Below, one piece after another: positions 1 to 7,903 of a stretch of 64,000 nucleotides of DNA. The translations under genes were made by a program, and so were the position numbers. Source of the DNA: Cohnella sp. GbtcB17 (GTDB taxonomy: Bacteria; Bacillota; Bacilli; Paenibacillales; Paenibacillaceae). The notes below the pieces were generated by a model, which worked only from the letters and a program-made list of their open reading frames with translations, had not been told where the DNA came from and ran no database searches. The stretch lies in assembly GCF_019091135.1 (NCBI RefSeq), contig NZ_JAGXJW010000048.1, forward strand, positions 1 to 64,000. The letters run 5' to 3'. Positions within the stretch are counted from its first letter, which is position 1; each line of letters opens with the position of its first letter.

Positions 1-278
1 ACCATGCCGCCCATCAACTGGACGTCGTAGTGGCGCTGCCCCAGCACCCGCATCGCAGCCTCGCGTACGACCGCGAACGCCTCCGGCAAAATATCGTCCA
101 ATTCAAAATTCTCATTATTCAGGCGATTGCGGAACTCGTCCGTCTTGGCACGAAGCTGTTCGTCGCTAAGCCCTTTAACCGAAGACTCCAGCTCGTTGAT
201 CTCGTCGACCGTCTTGGACAGCCGCTTCACTTCGCGCTCGTTGGCGTCTCCGAATATCTTCTTCACTATTCCGAGCAT
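1..278 (-). CDS. secA: Protein translocase ATPase SecA, N-terminal part (cut by window edge)
   Basis: Motor ATPase of the Sec export pathway, acting at the inner face of the membrane with SecYEG. Only about the first 92 residues are in the window. The protein starts MLGIVKKIFGDANERE and runs through the helical N-terminus to the QRHYDVQLMGGM segment, which in SecA lies just before Walker A. The ATG at 278-276 follows the purine-rich site AAGGGGAAGGGG. hpf and secA are adjacent and in the same direction, as in Bacillus subtilis. The rest of the gene lies beyond position 1. Confidence 0.95.
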   Translation of the reverse strand, partial: MLGIVKKIFGDANEREVKRLSKTVDEINELESSVKGLSDEQLRAKTDEFRNRLNNENFELDDILPEAFAVVREAAMRVLGQRHYDVQLMGGM

Positions 279-382
279 ATGATACCCCTTCCCCTTATGC
301 GGGATGACCGTATCTACTTATTTTAGCAGTTTGGCGGGAGGGGGGCAAGGAAAGCGGCGTTTGCGGACATACACATTAAAGA

Positions 383-401
383 CCTCGGCAGGATTCCGAG
401 G
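383..401 (-). terminator. Probable terminator after hpf
   Basis: Minus-strand hairpin CCTCGG-(7)-CCGAGG directly after the hpf stop, followed by TCTTTAAT. The stem is GC-rich but the T-run is short, so termination may be partial and some hpf transcripts could read into secA. Confidence 0.6.
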
Positions 402-423
402 CCTGTTCATTTCAGTTTAGTAG

Positions 424-984
424 TTATTCGGCTTCAATCAAGCCATACGTCCCGTCATTCCGACGGTAAACAACGTTCATTTCCTTGGTTGCGGAATTGG
501 CGAACACATAAAAGTTGTGACCGACCAGATTCATCTGCAGGATCGCATCCTCGACCTCCATCGGTCTGAACTTGAACCGCTTCGTCCGCACAAGCTCAAA
601 GTCCTCTTCTTCGTCCAGCAAGACGGCTGTGGAGGAAGATGTCGCGCCCGGCACTTGTTCCTTAAAGATGCGGGCCTGGTTGTCCTGCTTCATCCTGCGA
701 TTCAACTTCGTCTTGTGCTTGCGAATCTGGCGTTCAAGTTTGTCCACTACGAGGTCGATGGAAGCATACATGTCATTGCTCTTCTCTTCCGCACGGAGAA
801 ACATGTTCGGGAGCGGAAGCGTTACCTCAACTGCGCTGCTGCCTTTGGTTACGCTAAGCGTTACTTGAACATCGGTTTCGGGAGGCGCTTCAAAATACCG
901 TTCGAGCCTGGTTAGCTTCTTTTCGACATATTCCCTCAGGGCTGCCGTGACTTCCATGCGCTGACCGCGAATCGTATATTTCAT
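424..984 (-). CDS. hpf: Long-form ribosome hibernation-promoting factor (HPF/YvyD)
   Basis: Binds the 30S subunit and dimerises 70S ribosomes to 100S in stationary phase. The protein has 186 residues, the usual length of the long form. Residues 1 to about 105 form the S30AE domain (MKYTIRGQRMEVTAALREYV, then a beta-alpha pattern rich in Lys/Arg). A charged linker (about 106-125) leads to the C-terminal dimerisation domain (about 128-182, with FKFRPMEVEDAILQMNLVGH and a C-terminal NVVYRRNDGTYGLIE). The ATG at 984 follows AAGGAGG. It lies between the flagellar region and secA, as yvyD does in B. subtilis. Confidence 0.95.
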   Translation of the reverse strand: MKYTIRGQRMEVTAALREYVEKKLTRLERYFEAPPETDVQVTLSVTKGSSAVEVTLPLPNMFLRAEEKSNDMYASIDLVVDKLERQIRKHKTKLNRRMKQDNQARIFKEQVPGATSSSTAVLLDEEEDFELVRTKRFKFRPMEVEDAILQMNLVGHNFYVFANSATKEMNVVYRRNDGTYGLIEAE

Positions 985-1010
985 ATGCTGTTGCCTCCTT
1001 TGCTGCCTTC

Positions 1011-1040
1011 ATTTTAACATACCACAGAGGCTATTTTCAA
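1011..1040 (-). promoter_or_regulatory. Candidate sigma-A promoter of hpf
   Basis: Minus strand TTGAAA (1040-1035), 18-bp spacer, TAAAAT (1016-1011), about 25 bp before the hpf start. The same stretch can be read as a poor sigma-B-like site (GTTTTG...TGGTAT). The sigma-A reading fits better. Confidence 0.45.
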
Positions 1041-1111
1041 AACATTCCGATGATTGTTTTGAATTTTCTGTTAACTTTGAAAACAGCGATGAAAACGGTT
1101 AAAGAAAGAGA

Positions 1112-1134
1112 AAAACCTCGGATTGCTCCGAGGC
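1112..1134 (-). terminator. Intrinsic terminator of the cold-shock gene
   Basis: Minus-strand hairpin CCTCGG-ATTGCT-type loop-CCGAGG (1117-1134) followed by TTTTTC. It sits about 75 bp after the cold-shock stop codon. The stem sequence is the same as in the hpf terminator. Confidence 0.8.
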
Positions 1135-1206
1135 GGGGTGGCCATCAATCGTATTCAGGACCGATGTTCTATCTATACGTGACGAGCGTTCTGCACGCTC
1201 TTCAGT

Positions 1207-1410
1207 TTAAATTTTGATAACGTTTGCTGCTTGCGGGCCGCGTGCACCTTGCACGATGTCAAACTCAACCGGCTGGCCTTCTTCGAGCGCCTTGTAGCCG
1301 TCCATTTGAATCGCGGAGAAGTGAACGAAAACGCCGCCGCCTTCTTCTGCTTCGATGAAGCCATATCCTTTTTCTGCGTTGAACCATTTCACTTTACCTT
1401 GCATGTGCAT
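1207..1410 (-). CDS. Cold-shock protein (CspA/CspB family)
   Basis: Small OB-fold single-stranded nucleic acid chaperone, 67 residues, the standard length. RNP1 is KGYGFIE and RNP2 is VFVHFSAI; the N-terminus is GKVKWFNAEKG and the C-terminus PQAANVIKI. The ATG at 1410 is 5 bp from AAGGGA; an ATG two codons later would also work. It has its own promoter about 75 bp upstream and its own terminator, so it is probably monocistronic with a roughly 70-nt leader, typical of cold-shock genes. Confidence 0.95.
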   Translation of the reverse strand: MHMQGKVKWFNAEKGYGFIEAEEGGGVFVHFSAIQMDGYKALEEGQPVEFDIVQGARGPQAANVIKI

Positions 1411-1486
1411 AACATTCCCTTCATCTTCAATTCAATGGCATCAATAATTCCACTAACATAGGCGATTTGGCCTGGCCCACAACGAG

Positions 1487-1516
1487 AATATACCATCATG
1501 GAAAGTTTTGTGTCAA
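1487..1516 (-). promoter_or_regulatory. Sigma-A promoter of the cold-shock gene
   Basis: Minus strand TTGACA (1516-1511), 18-bp spacer, TATATT (1492-1487). The predicted start site is near 1480, giving a 5' untranslated leader of about 70 nt. Confidence 0.75.
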
Positions 1517-1590
1517 TGGGGATTTTGAAAGCGGTAACAGAACCTAGATAAATTATTTTTTGATTCTTTCGTTACCAAAACGTTCGATAA

Positions 1591-2283
1591 TCACTCGTCT
1601 CTCCATCCCCATATATAATATGGAGCTTTAGCACCTGTGTGAAATAGTAAGTCTATTATCGAAACGCTATGTTCAAATGTGGCACCAGACTGGGGATATA
1701 TAGGATATCCCTCATAACCTTTATAAATTAATTCTATATTATTTTCATAAAAGGCCTCAGTATTAAGATAAGACTTTGCAGCAGGACCAGAGATGTAGTG
1801 CGTGGCTTCGACTTCTTTTAAAAGCGAAATCAAACGATTGGTTTTATTTCCCGTTGAGGAGAAGTCCTGTGATCTTGCAAATAGTGTTTTAATTCCTAAT
1901 ATGCGCGATAATTCTACAATTAGGTATTGGTTAATCTCTGAAAGATTTGTCCATTCGTGCCCGAAGTAAAAAGTCTCCAAAAAATCCTTGTAGTTTTTAT
2001 AAAACGGCGCTCTCGAGTAATTTGCCTTTATTGAATTAAAGTGCTTCCTCTTCCAAACATCCCCTTTTACTTCTACTTCGTTTATCAGCAAATCGTTTTG
2101 GGCCCCAATTGGAATTGTAATCCACTGTGTCCCGTCACTCGTTTTAATTTTATTTCTATTTCTCCAATCATTTTTTGTGTACTGAACATCATCGTAAAAG
2201 ATAAATAAGTCGACATCGTTGATGATATCGAAATAACCTTTCCACGGAAGATAATTCGACTGTAGAATAGCTACTCTCTTCAT
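1591..2283 (-). CDS. WbqC-family protein
   Basis: 230 residues, full length for WbqC-like proteins, which occur in O-antigen and flagellar-glycan clusters; their biochemical role is not settled (transglutaminase-like and sugar acyl-transfer roles have been proposed). The start MKRVAILQSNYLPWKGYFD, the FYDDVQYTKNDWRNRNKI segment and a YISGPAAKSYL motif are characteristic. The ATG at 2283 follows AAAGGAAA. It is the last gene of the minus-strand island and is AT-rich like the next three genes upstream. I see no clear terminator after it. Confidence 0.88.
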   Translation of the reverse strand: MKRVAILQSNYLPWKGYFDIINDVDLFIFYDDVQYTKNDWRNRNKIKTSDGTQWITIPIGAQNDLLINEVEVKGDVWKRKHFNSIKANYSRAPFYKNYKDFLETFYFGHEWTNLSEINQYLIVELSRILGIKTLFARSQDFSSTGNKTNRLISLLKEVEATHYISGPAAKSYLNTEAFYENNIELIYKGYEGYPIYPQSGATFEHSVSIIDLLFHTGAKAPYYIWGWRDE

Positions 2284-2306
2284 TTGTCATTTCCTTTAAA
2301 AGAATA

Positions 2307-2969
2307 TTAAAGCCTTCTAATGTGATCACTGCTTATGGGAAGATGAGTACTCTCTAACCCTCTATATACACTTCCATCCTCAACATCATTTAAAATTACT
2401 GTTCCTGCTCCGATAATGCTTGAACAACCTATATTTATTCCATCTCTAATTGTTGCATTTATTCCCACAAAGCAGCGTTCAGAAAGGTTTACTTTTCCTG
2501 AGATAGCGGCATTGGGGGCAATGAAGCAAAAGTTTTGAACCTTGGAATGATGCCCTATATGAGCACCACTCCATATGACAACTCCGTTTCCTATTTCAAC
2601 AAACGGTTGAACAATTGCACCTTCCAACACCATGCAGTTATTTCCGATAATTGAGTTGTTAGAAACAAGGGCACTTTCACTAATAAAACTAGCGAATTGA
2701 TAACCCTTTTTGTATGCCATCTCGTAAAACTTTGCACGCAGACTGTTTGTGCGAGAATAGCCAACTGCAATGAAAATATCATTCTCTTCCGGTGGATATA
2801 ACAAATGAAGTTTTTCGAAGTCTATTAAGGGAAAACCCAGAAACTCCGAAGACCGTATATATTCCTTTTCAATAGTAAAGGCAACTTGTTTATATTTTGA
2901 ATCAGTTGAAAAATAATAGCTAACTAATTCCGCAAATTCTCCAATACCGAAGACAACTAGGTTCCGCAT
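2307..2969 (-). CDS. PglD/NeuD-type sugar O- or N-acyltransferase
   Basis: 220 residues with the two-part PglD architecture. Residues 1-75 are a Rossmann-like nucleotide-sugar/CoA binding part (VVFGIGEFAELV). About 95-205 is a left-handed beta-helix of hexapeptide repeats (NSIIGNNCMVLEGAIV, IGNGVVIWSGAHIG). The HIGHHSKV segment carries the likely catalytic His. Such enzymes acetylate UDP-amino sugars (PglD) or sialic acids (NeuD). With the nearby DegT aminotransferase (4618-5763) it could N-acetylate a 4-amino-dideoxy sugar. Its start touches the stop of the upstream methyltransferase, so the two are probably co-translated. Confidence 0.85.
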   Translation of the reverse strand: MRNLVVFGIGEFAELVSYYFSTDSKYKQVAFTIEKEYIRSSEFLGFPLIDFEKLHLLYPPEENDIFIAVGYSRTNSLRAKFYEMAYKKGYQFASFISESALVSNNSIIGNNCMVLEGAIVQPFVEIGNGVVIWSGAHIGHHSKVQNFCFIAPNAAISGKVNLSERCFVGINATIRDGINIGCSSIIGAGTVILNDVEDGSVYRGLESTHLPISSDHIRRL

Positions 2970-3782
2970 TTATTTCACCATATTAAACCTTAGATATTTA
3001 AATAAATTGTTTCCTAATGGCCCAAGCTCGCGCAGGTATTGTATTATCTCATCCGCTGCACTGTTCCCCATTTGCCGTGTAACACTCCCTTGCCCCAAAA
3101 ACCACTCAAAATTAATCTGGCATGCGGTAAAACCTGCAGTCAGACAGTCTTTTTGAAATGCAAATGGATCTATGCCTCCCAGTATATTTTTTATATATTC
3201 AGCCTTATTAAATACTTCGGTATCAATTCCAAAGTGTTCTTGAACACTGCTATCTGTGTGCAAAACGGATTTAACTTCTCTTTCTACAATTGGAGTCAAT
3301 ACACCGTCTTCTGGAAGTGCTTTGATTGCATTCCAAAATAGTTTATTCGGTTCTAAATCAATATAAAATTGTCCACCAGGTTTTAATACTCTATACGCTT
3401 CTTTCAAAACCGGATTATAATCCTCCAAATGGTGGATAAAGGAATACGCTGTAACTAAGTCAAAATAATCATTCTCAAATGGCAATGATTCTGCCGGGAT
3501 GTTATGGAGCTTGATATTTCCAGTACTGAGATCAATCTTATCAAGCATAGCTTTAGTCACATCTACACCATGTATTTCATCAAATAAATCTACGGCAAGG
3601 TTTATAATAAATCCAGTTCCGCAACCTAGATCCAACAGCCTTTCGTTTCCCATGCTACTGAGTTCAATCAAGTTCGATTTAACCTTGCTTTGATTTTCCG
3701 GAAGAAAGTGGGGTTCTTTATTATAGTGATCAGCCATAATAGAGTGGACATGGATGTTTGCAGCAATTATCTCAGAATTCAT
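2970..3782 (-). CDS. SAM-dependent methyltransferase (class I)
   Basis: 270 residues. Motif I LLDLGCGTGF is near residue 50, followed by the acidic-loop GVDVTKAML, then VTAYSFIHHLEDYNPVLKEAYRVLKPGGQFYID, a UbiE/Methyltransf_11 signature (residues 105-140). The C-terminal 110 residues are lineage-specific and may bind the acceptor. The ATG at 3782 follows AGAGGTG. The acceptor is unknown; the context (glycosyltransferases, sigma-D control) suggests a sugar or sugar substituent of a surface glycan. Confidence 0.85.
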   Translation of the reverse strand: MNSEIIAANIHVHSIMADHYNKEPHFLPENQSKVKSNLIELSSMGNERLLDLGCGTGFIINLAVDLFDEIHGVDVTKAMLDKIDLSTGNIKLHNIPAESLPFENDYFDLVTAYSFIHHLEDYNPVLKEAYRVLKPGGQFYIDLEPNKLFWNAIKALPEDGVLTPIVEREVKSVLHTDSSVQEHFGIDTEVFNKAEYIKNILGGIDPFAFQKDCLTAGFTACQINFEWFLGQGSVTRQMGNSAADEIIQYLRELGPLGNNLFKYLRFNMVK

Positions 3783-3810
3783 ATCTAAACACCTCTAAGA
3801 TTAAATTTTC

Positions 3811-4605
3811 TTATCCTTGATTTGGTTTATATAACCTTTCAGACTCCGGCAAAAAGAGTTCATCTAGATTTGTGGGTAATCTTGTGTCAAACCCGATAAT
3901 TCTCCTACCTTGTTCATTTAATTGATCACTAATAGAACTGGGAATAAATCTAACCCAATCCATTCTTTGCTTCATGTAAGATCTACAGGCGTTCATGGTC
4001 AGTGAATGCCTCCAACTAGTCGACATATTGATACCTGCCCTGTGCCAAACACGAGCATTAAAAATAATCAAGGCCCCTCTTTTACAGGTGAGTTGAACGC
4101 ACGAATTCTCAAAATACTCTTCTACGGGGACAAGATCTGTGTGGTGGGAACCTGGCAGCATTTTAGTGGCACCATTTTCCAAAGTAAAATCATCAAGTGC
4201 CCACATGACCCCTATATTAGTAGGGTAGTTTGGAATTAATCTTGGTGAATCCACGTGTAGTCTGCTACCAAAATTTCCCTCCCCAGGAGGTAGAGATGAA
4301 GATGTATATGCGTAGAGAATCCAACTTTCACCAAGTAGGGGAGATAGAAGCATCTGCAATCTAGTATCCTCTAGCAACCTTCCAAAACAAATATCTTGAC
4401 ATAATAAATCGTGTATTAAATATTTGTCAGCCTTGCTCCGAGCAGAACCCCTAACTTGATAATTCTCAATAGCTAACTCTAATTTTGCTTTAAGTACATT
4501 ACAAGTGTGATCGTCAATAAATTGAGGAATGACAGTGTAACCTTTAGTCAACATATCTAGGTGAAATCCTGGGTATTGGCTTTCAACTTCATGGTTTACG
4601 TTCAC
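3811..4605 (-). CDS. Phytanoyl-CoA dioxygenase (PhyH) family oxygenase
   Basis: Fe(II)/2-oxoglutarate-dependent hydroxylase, about 264 residues. The facial triad is visible: HVD (SRLHVDSPR, His117/Asp119) and the distal His in ARVWHRAG (His188), with a following Arg (SWRHS) that would bind 2-oxoglutarate. I prefer the GTG at 4605, 8 bp from AAGGAG; an ATG at 4611 is too close to that site. It lies 12 bp after the aminotransferase stop and so is in the same operon. Family members hydroxylate lipids, amino acids or sugar derivatives; the substrate here is unknown. Confidence 0.85.
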   Translation of the reverse strand: MNVNHEVESQYPGFHLDMLTKGYTVIPQFIDDHTCNVLKAKLELAIENYQVRGSARSKADKYLIHDLLCQDICFGRLLEDTRLQMLLSPLLGESWILYAYTSSSLPPGEGNFGSRLHVDSPRLIPNYPTNIGVMWALDDFTLENGATKMLPGSHHTDLVPVEEYFENSCVQLTCKRGALIIFNARVWHRAGINMSTSWRHSLTMNACRSYMKQRMDWVRFIPSSISDQLNEQGRRIIGFDTRLPTNLDELFLPESERLYKPNQG

Positions 4606-4617
4606 AATCATCACTCC

Positions 4618-5763
4618 TTAATTGCGTTCGTTTTCAAAGTAATCATAAATACTTGCTACGACTTCCATTACTTCTTGACTTGATAAAGAATAAAACATTG
4701 GCATTCGGATCAACCTCGAGCTTTCGGTTGTCGTATATCTGTCTTCACCATGAAACCTTCCAAACTTACGGCCCGCTTCTGAGCTATGCAGCGGCACGTA
4801 GTGGAACACCGCGGCGATCCCCGCCTTCTTTAGATGATTAATCAAGGCTGACTGGACGTTCTCATTTGCCACTTTCAGATAAAACATATGAGCATTGTGT
4901 ATACAGTCCTTGGGAATGGATGGAAGTGCGATCAGCCCATCACGCTCTAACGGTAGAAGAGCCTCATAATACTGCTGCCATCTTGCTAATCGAATATGAT
5001 TGATTTCATCGGCTACTTCTAATTGTGACCATAGATAAGCCGCATTTATCTCACTGGGCAAGTACGACGAGCCCCAATCGACCCATGAATATTTATCAAT
5101 TTCTCCCCGGAAGAACCGACTGCGATTCGTTCCTTTCTCACGAATAACCTCCGCTTTCGGAATAGCAGACGGGTCACGGATGAGCAGGGCTCCTCCCTCG
5201 CCCATGCTATAATTTTTAGTTTCATGAAAGCTATAACACCCGTAATCTCCAATTGTCCCCAAGGCACGTCCTTTATATGTTGACATCACGCCTTGTGCCG
5301 CATCTTCGACAACGAGCAATCCATGACGCCGTGCGATCTCTGTAATTGTATCCATCTCACAGGCTACTCCTGCATAATGCATGGGTACAATGACCTTTGT
5401 GCGTGCAGTTATCGCTTCTTCTATTAGCGATTCATCGATATTCATCGTATCTGGACGAATGTCCACGAACACAATCTTCGCACCAAGCCCCGCAAAGGCG
5501 TTAGCCGTAGAAGAAAACGTATATGAGGCCATGATAACCTCATCCCCTGGTTGCACCCCACAAAGATGTGCAGTCATATCTAAGGCGTGACTGCCTGAAG
5601 TTGTCAAAAGCACACGTGCAGCATCGAATCGTGTTTCCATCCATGATGAGCACTGTGCCGTAAAAGCACCATCACCGGCGAGCCGTCCGTTTAGAACTCG
5701 TGTTAGATAGTGTATAGTGGTCTCGATAACAGGAGCTTTATTAAAAGCAATGCGCATTGTCAT
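4618..5763 (-). CDS. DegT/DnrJ/EryC1 (WecE-like) sugar aminotransferase
   Basis: PLP-dependent transaminase of NDP-4-keto- (or 3-keto-) deoxy sugars, 381 residues, normal family length. Signatures: GSHALDMTAHLCGVQPGDEV, SYTFSSTANAF, VVEDAAQG, and the PLP-lysine region SFHETKNYSMGEGGA. The ATG at 5763 is 6 bp after TTTGGAGG; a second ATG two codons later (MRIAFNKAPV) is possible. The closest named relatives by motif are WecE/RffA (dTDP-4-keto-6-deoxyglucose to 4-amino). No dehydratase gene is in the window, so the keto-sugar must come from elsewhere. Confidence 0.9.
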   Translation of the reverse strand: MTMRIAFNKAPVIETTIHYLTRVLNGRLAGDGAFTAQCSSWMETRFDAARVLLTTSGSHALDMTAHLCGVQPGDEVIMASYTFSSTANAFAGLGAKIVFVDIRPDTMNIDESLIEEAITARTKVIVPMHYAGVACEMDTITEIARRHGLLVVEDAAQGVMSTYKGRALGTIGDYGCYSFHETKNYSMGEGGALLIRDPSAIPKAEVIREKGTNRSRFFRGEIDKYSWVDWGSSYLPSEINAAYLWSQLEVADEINHIRLARWQQYYEALLPLERDGLIALPSIPKDCIHNAHMFYLKVANENVQSALINHLKKAGIAAVFHYVPLHSSEAGRKFGRFHGEDRYTTTESSRLIRMPMFYSLSSQEVMEVVASIYDYFENERN

Positions 5764-5927
5764 ACTTGCCTCCAAATGTAACGATAATTCAAGACTGTCG
5801 TTTGGAGCTGCAAAGAAACTTTCTTTTCAACATAAGAAACACAGTCGCTAATCGATTAAAGTTAAGTCGTGTCAATGACCCTGAATTTAAAATAATGTCT
5901 GAATTAGAGCCACGAATCACTTTAATT

Positions 5928-7838
5928 TTAGGTACCCATTGCCTGAAAATCTTTTGCTACCTCATTTATACCTTGAATCAACGCATTCACATATCTCTCA
6001 ATGCTCCACTCGGATGCAATTCGTTGCATCACCACTTGATTTTGTACTAATAGATCCGGACTATTCGCCATTTTCATTACGTATGAAACTAACTCTTTTT
6101 CGTCTCGCACCACTAATTCTACTCCTGCGTACATCATCGAGGCGTCGGCACCAATCGGCGCTGCGAGGGCAAGCCCGTGCTGCATCGCCCAAGCGATGCT
6201 CAACCCGCCACCAAATCGTTTCGGATTGAGATAAATATCACACATTCCATAAAGCCCAGGTAAGTCGTCCTCATGTCCCCAAAAGAAAATTTGCGTTCCA
6301 CAGAGGTGGCGGTAATTTTCAACTATATAGTGATGCTCAGATGGAGCAACACAGATCCATTTGACCTTAGGATTTGTAGATATCTCCGTGCAAAACATGT
6401 CTACTAGTTCAGGACTAATATCCACATTCAAACGGTACCCAACCGTTACAACAAGTATATCATCGCTTTTAAATCCATATTCATTACGTTTAAATTCACG
6501 CTTAGGTAGAACATACTCAACAAATAGTGGAACAGCCAAAATTTGATCTTCTCGAATTGGTGCAAGCACATCAACAGGAAGATTTTTTGAGACTACAAAC
6601 CGATGAAAAAATGAGCTAGACTCTCGTATTTTACGGGCCGGTATATGAACTGTGGGATAATCACGGTAGTAATAGGATGAGATAAACCCAAGCTCGTCTG
6701 TTATATCAAAAATACCGTATGGATTTATCTCGCTAATCAAATCCAAAATTTCTTGTTGTCTTTCTCTCATTGTCACTGCTTTCGGATAATGTAGATAAAT
6801 CGGTTCAGGGAAGTGCATGCGGATTTTTTCTTTCTGACCTTCGCTAACTCCAAACAATGATAGAGGGTATTTCGGCTGCAAAAAATTAGCACCAGAATCG
6901 TTACGATAAGGAAGTAAATCAATAACGTGAATTCGGTAGTTTCTTCTTATTAATTCCTTCACTATAGGGGATGTAGCTTTCATGGGCGATTCGAAATCAA
7001 ATCCAGACGTAAGAAAACATATTGTTTGATTATTTTCCCGGCGATACGGAGAAGGATTCCAATGTAAGTTAAGTTCATCAGCGTATTCTTTCATCACATT
7101 CTGCTTATCTATCCAATAGTCTTCATATAATATGCCCGCATAATGCATCCAAATCGATGACACATCATTTAAAAGCCAATACTTCTGGGCAGAGTTATTG
7201 CGCAACTCACCTATGTTCTTCATGAATAATCGCATCATTTGCTTGTCGAAACAGTCAGCCTCGACCATTACTCGCAGTAGTACTAAGCGCATTTCAGCTG
7301 AATTTAATTCATCTTCAACAAGATGGATCGCTCGTTTCTGAACGACCACCTTAAGCATTCTATCACCGTCACAACTTCCCTTCATCTCTTTGATTAATGA
7401 ATCGAAATAATTAATATCCCCTTTAGATCTGGCGAAGTAGCCTAACAATTCGTCCTTCACTCTGCGAGTATCTTCTAACCAGTCATGAAGTGTCATTCGA
7501 GAGTAACGGCTAATTAACGGTGCTACAACAGGCGGGGTGTCCACTATCTTACTGAGAGGAACCCCTAATGTAACGAGAAAGTTTTTAATACTATCGATTA
7601 GTTCAATATTTTGAATAGCAATTACAACAAAATCGTAATTTTCACTTGAAAGACAAGTAATGGACTCGGGAAGACGAACATTAGTTGCGTTGGGTTCTCT
7701 ATCTAACCAGAGCACAACTTCACAGTAACCTGTCGCTTGTAACTGTCGGTAGTAATGCTGTCCTACATCACCTGCCGCATATAGAACAATCTTGCTCCCC
7801 GCTTCTATTGAACGGTAAGGAAAAATATATTGCGACAT
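5928..7838 (-). CDS. GT-B glycosyltransferase with N-terminal Rossmann module
   Basis: 636 residues. About residues 12-105 are a Rossmann-like module (IVLYAAGDVGQHYYRQL, then VVLWLDREP) of the type shared by several island proteins. A helical middle region follows, then a GT-B fold from about 290 (ICFLTSGFDFESPMKATS) to the nucleotide-binding half with FWGHEDDLPGLYGMCDIYLNPKRFGGGLS. Start at ATG 7838, 6 bp after AAAGGGTG. The 164-bp gap to the next gene downstream has no recognisable gene. Acceptor unknown; presumably adds a sugar to the flagellin-linked chain. Confidence 0.8.
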   Translation of the reverse strand: MSQYIFPYRSIEAGSKIVLYAAGDVGQHYYRQLQATGYCEVVLWLDREPNATNVRLPESITCLSSENYDFVVIAIQNIELIDSIKNFLVTLGVPLSKIVDTPPVVAPLISRYSRMTLHDWLEDTRRVKDELLGYFARSKGDINYFDSLIKEMKGSCDGDRMLKVVVQKRAIHLVEDELNSAEMRLVLLRVMVEADCFDKQMMRLFMKNIGELRNNSAQKYWLLNDVSSIWMHYAGILYEDYWIDKQNVMKEYADELNLHWNPSPYRRENNQTICFLTSGFDFESPMKATSPIVKELIRRNYRIHVIDLLPYRNDSGANFLQPKYPLSLFGVSEGQKEKIRMHFPEPIYLHYPKAVTMRERQQEILDLISEINPYGIFDITDELGFISSYYYRDYPTVHIPARKIRESSSFFHRFVVSKNLPVDVLAPIREDQILAVPLFVEYVLPKREFKRNEYGFKSDDILVVTVGYRLNVDISPELVDMFCTEISTNPKVKWICVAPSEHHYIVENYRHLCGTQIFFWGHEDDLPGLYGMCDIYLNPKRFGGGLSIAWAMQHGLALAAPIGADASMMYAGVELVVRDEKELVSYVMKMANSPDLLVQNQVVMQRIASEWSIERYVNALIQGINEVAKDFQAMGT

Positions 7839-7903
7839 ACAACTCACCCTTTTGTGTGTATCTCAATTCAGCTTTACTTCTCTGGTACTGCCGAAATAGG
7901 GGA

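Noticed and set aside
1011..1045. Sigma-B promoter for hpf
   Set aside because: GTTTTG/TGGTAT is a poor match and a sigma-A reading with an 18-bp spacer is better; Paenibacillaceae often lack sigma-B.
5764..5927. A promoter inside the glycan operon before the aminotransferase
   Set aside because: TTGACA is present but no acceptable -10 at 16-18 bp, and no sigma-D match.
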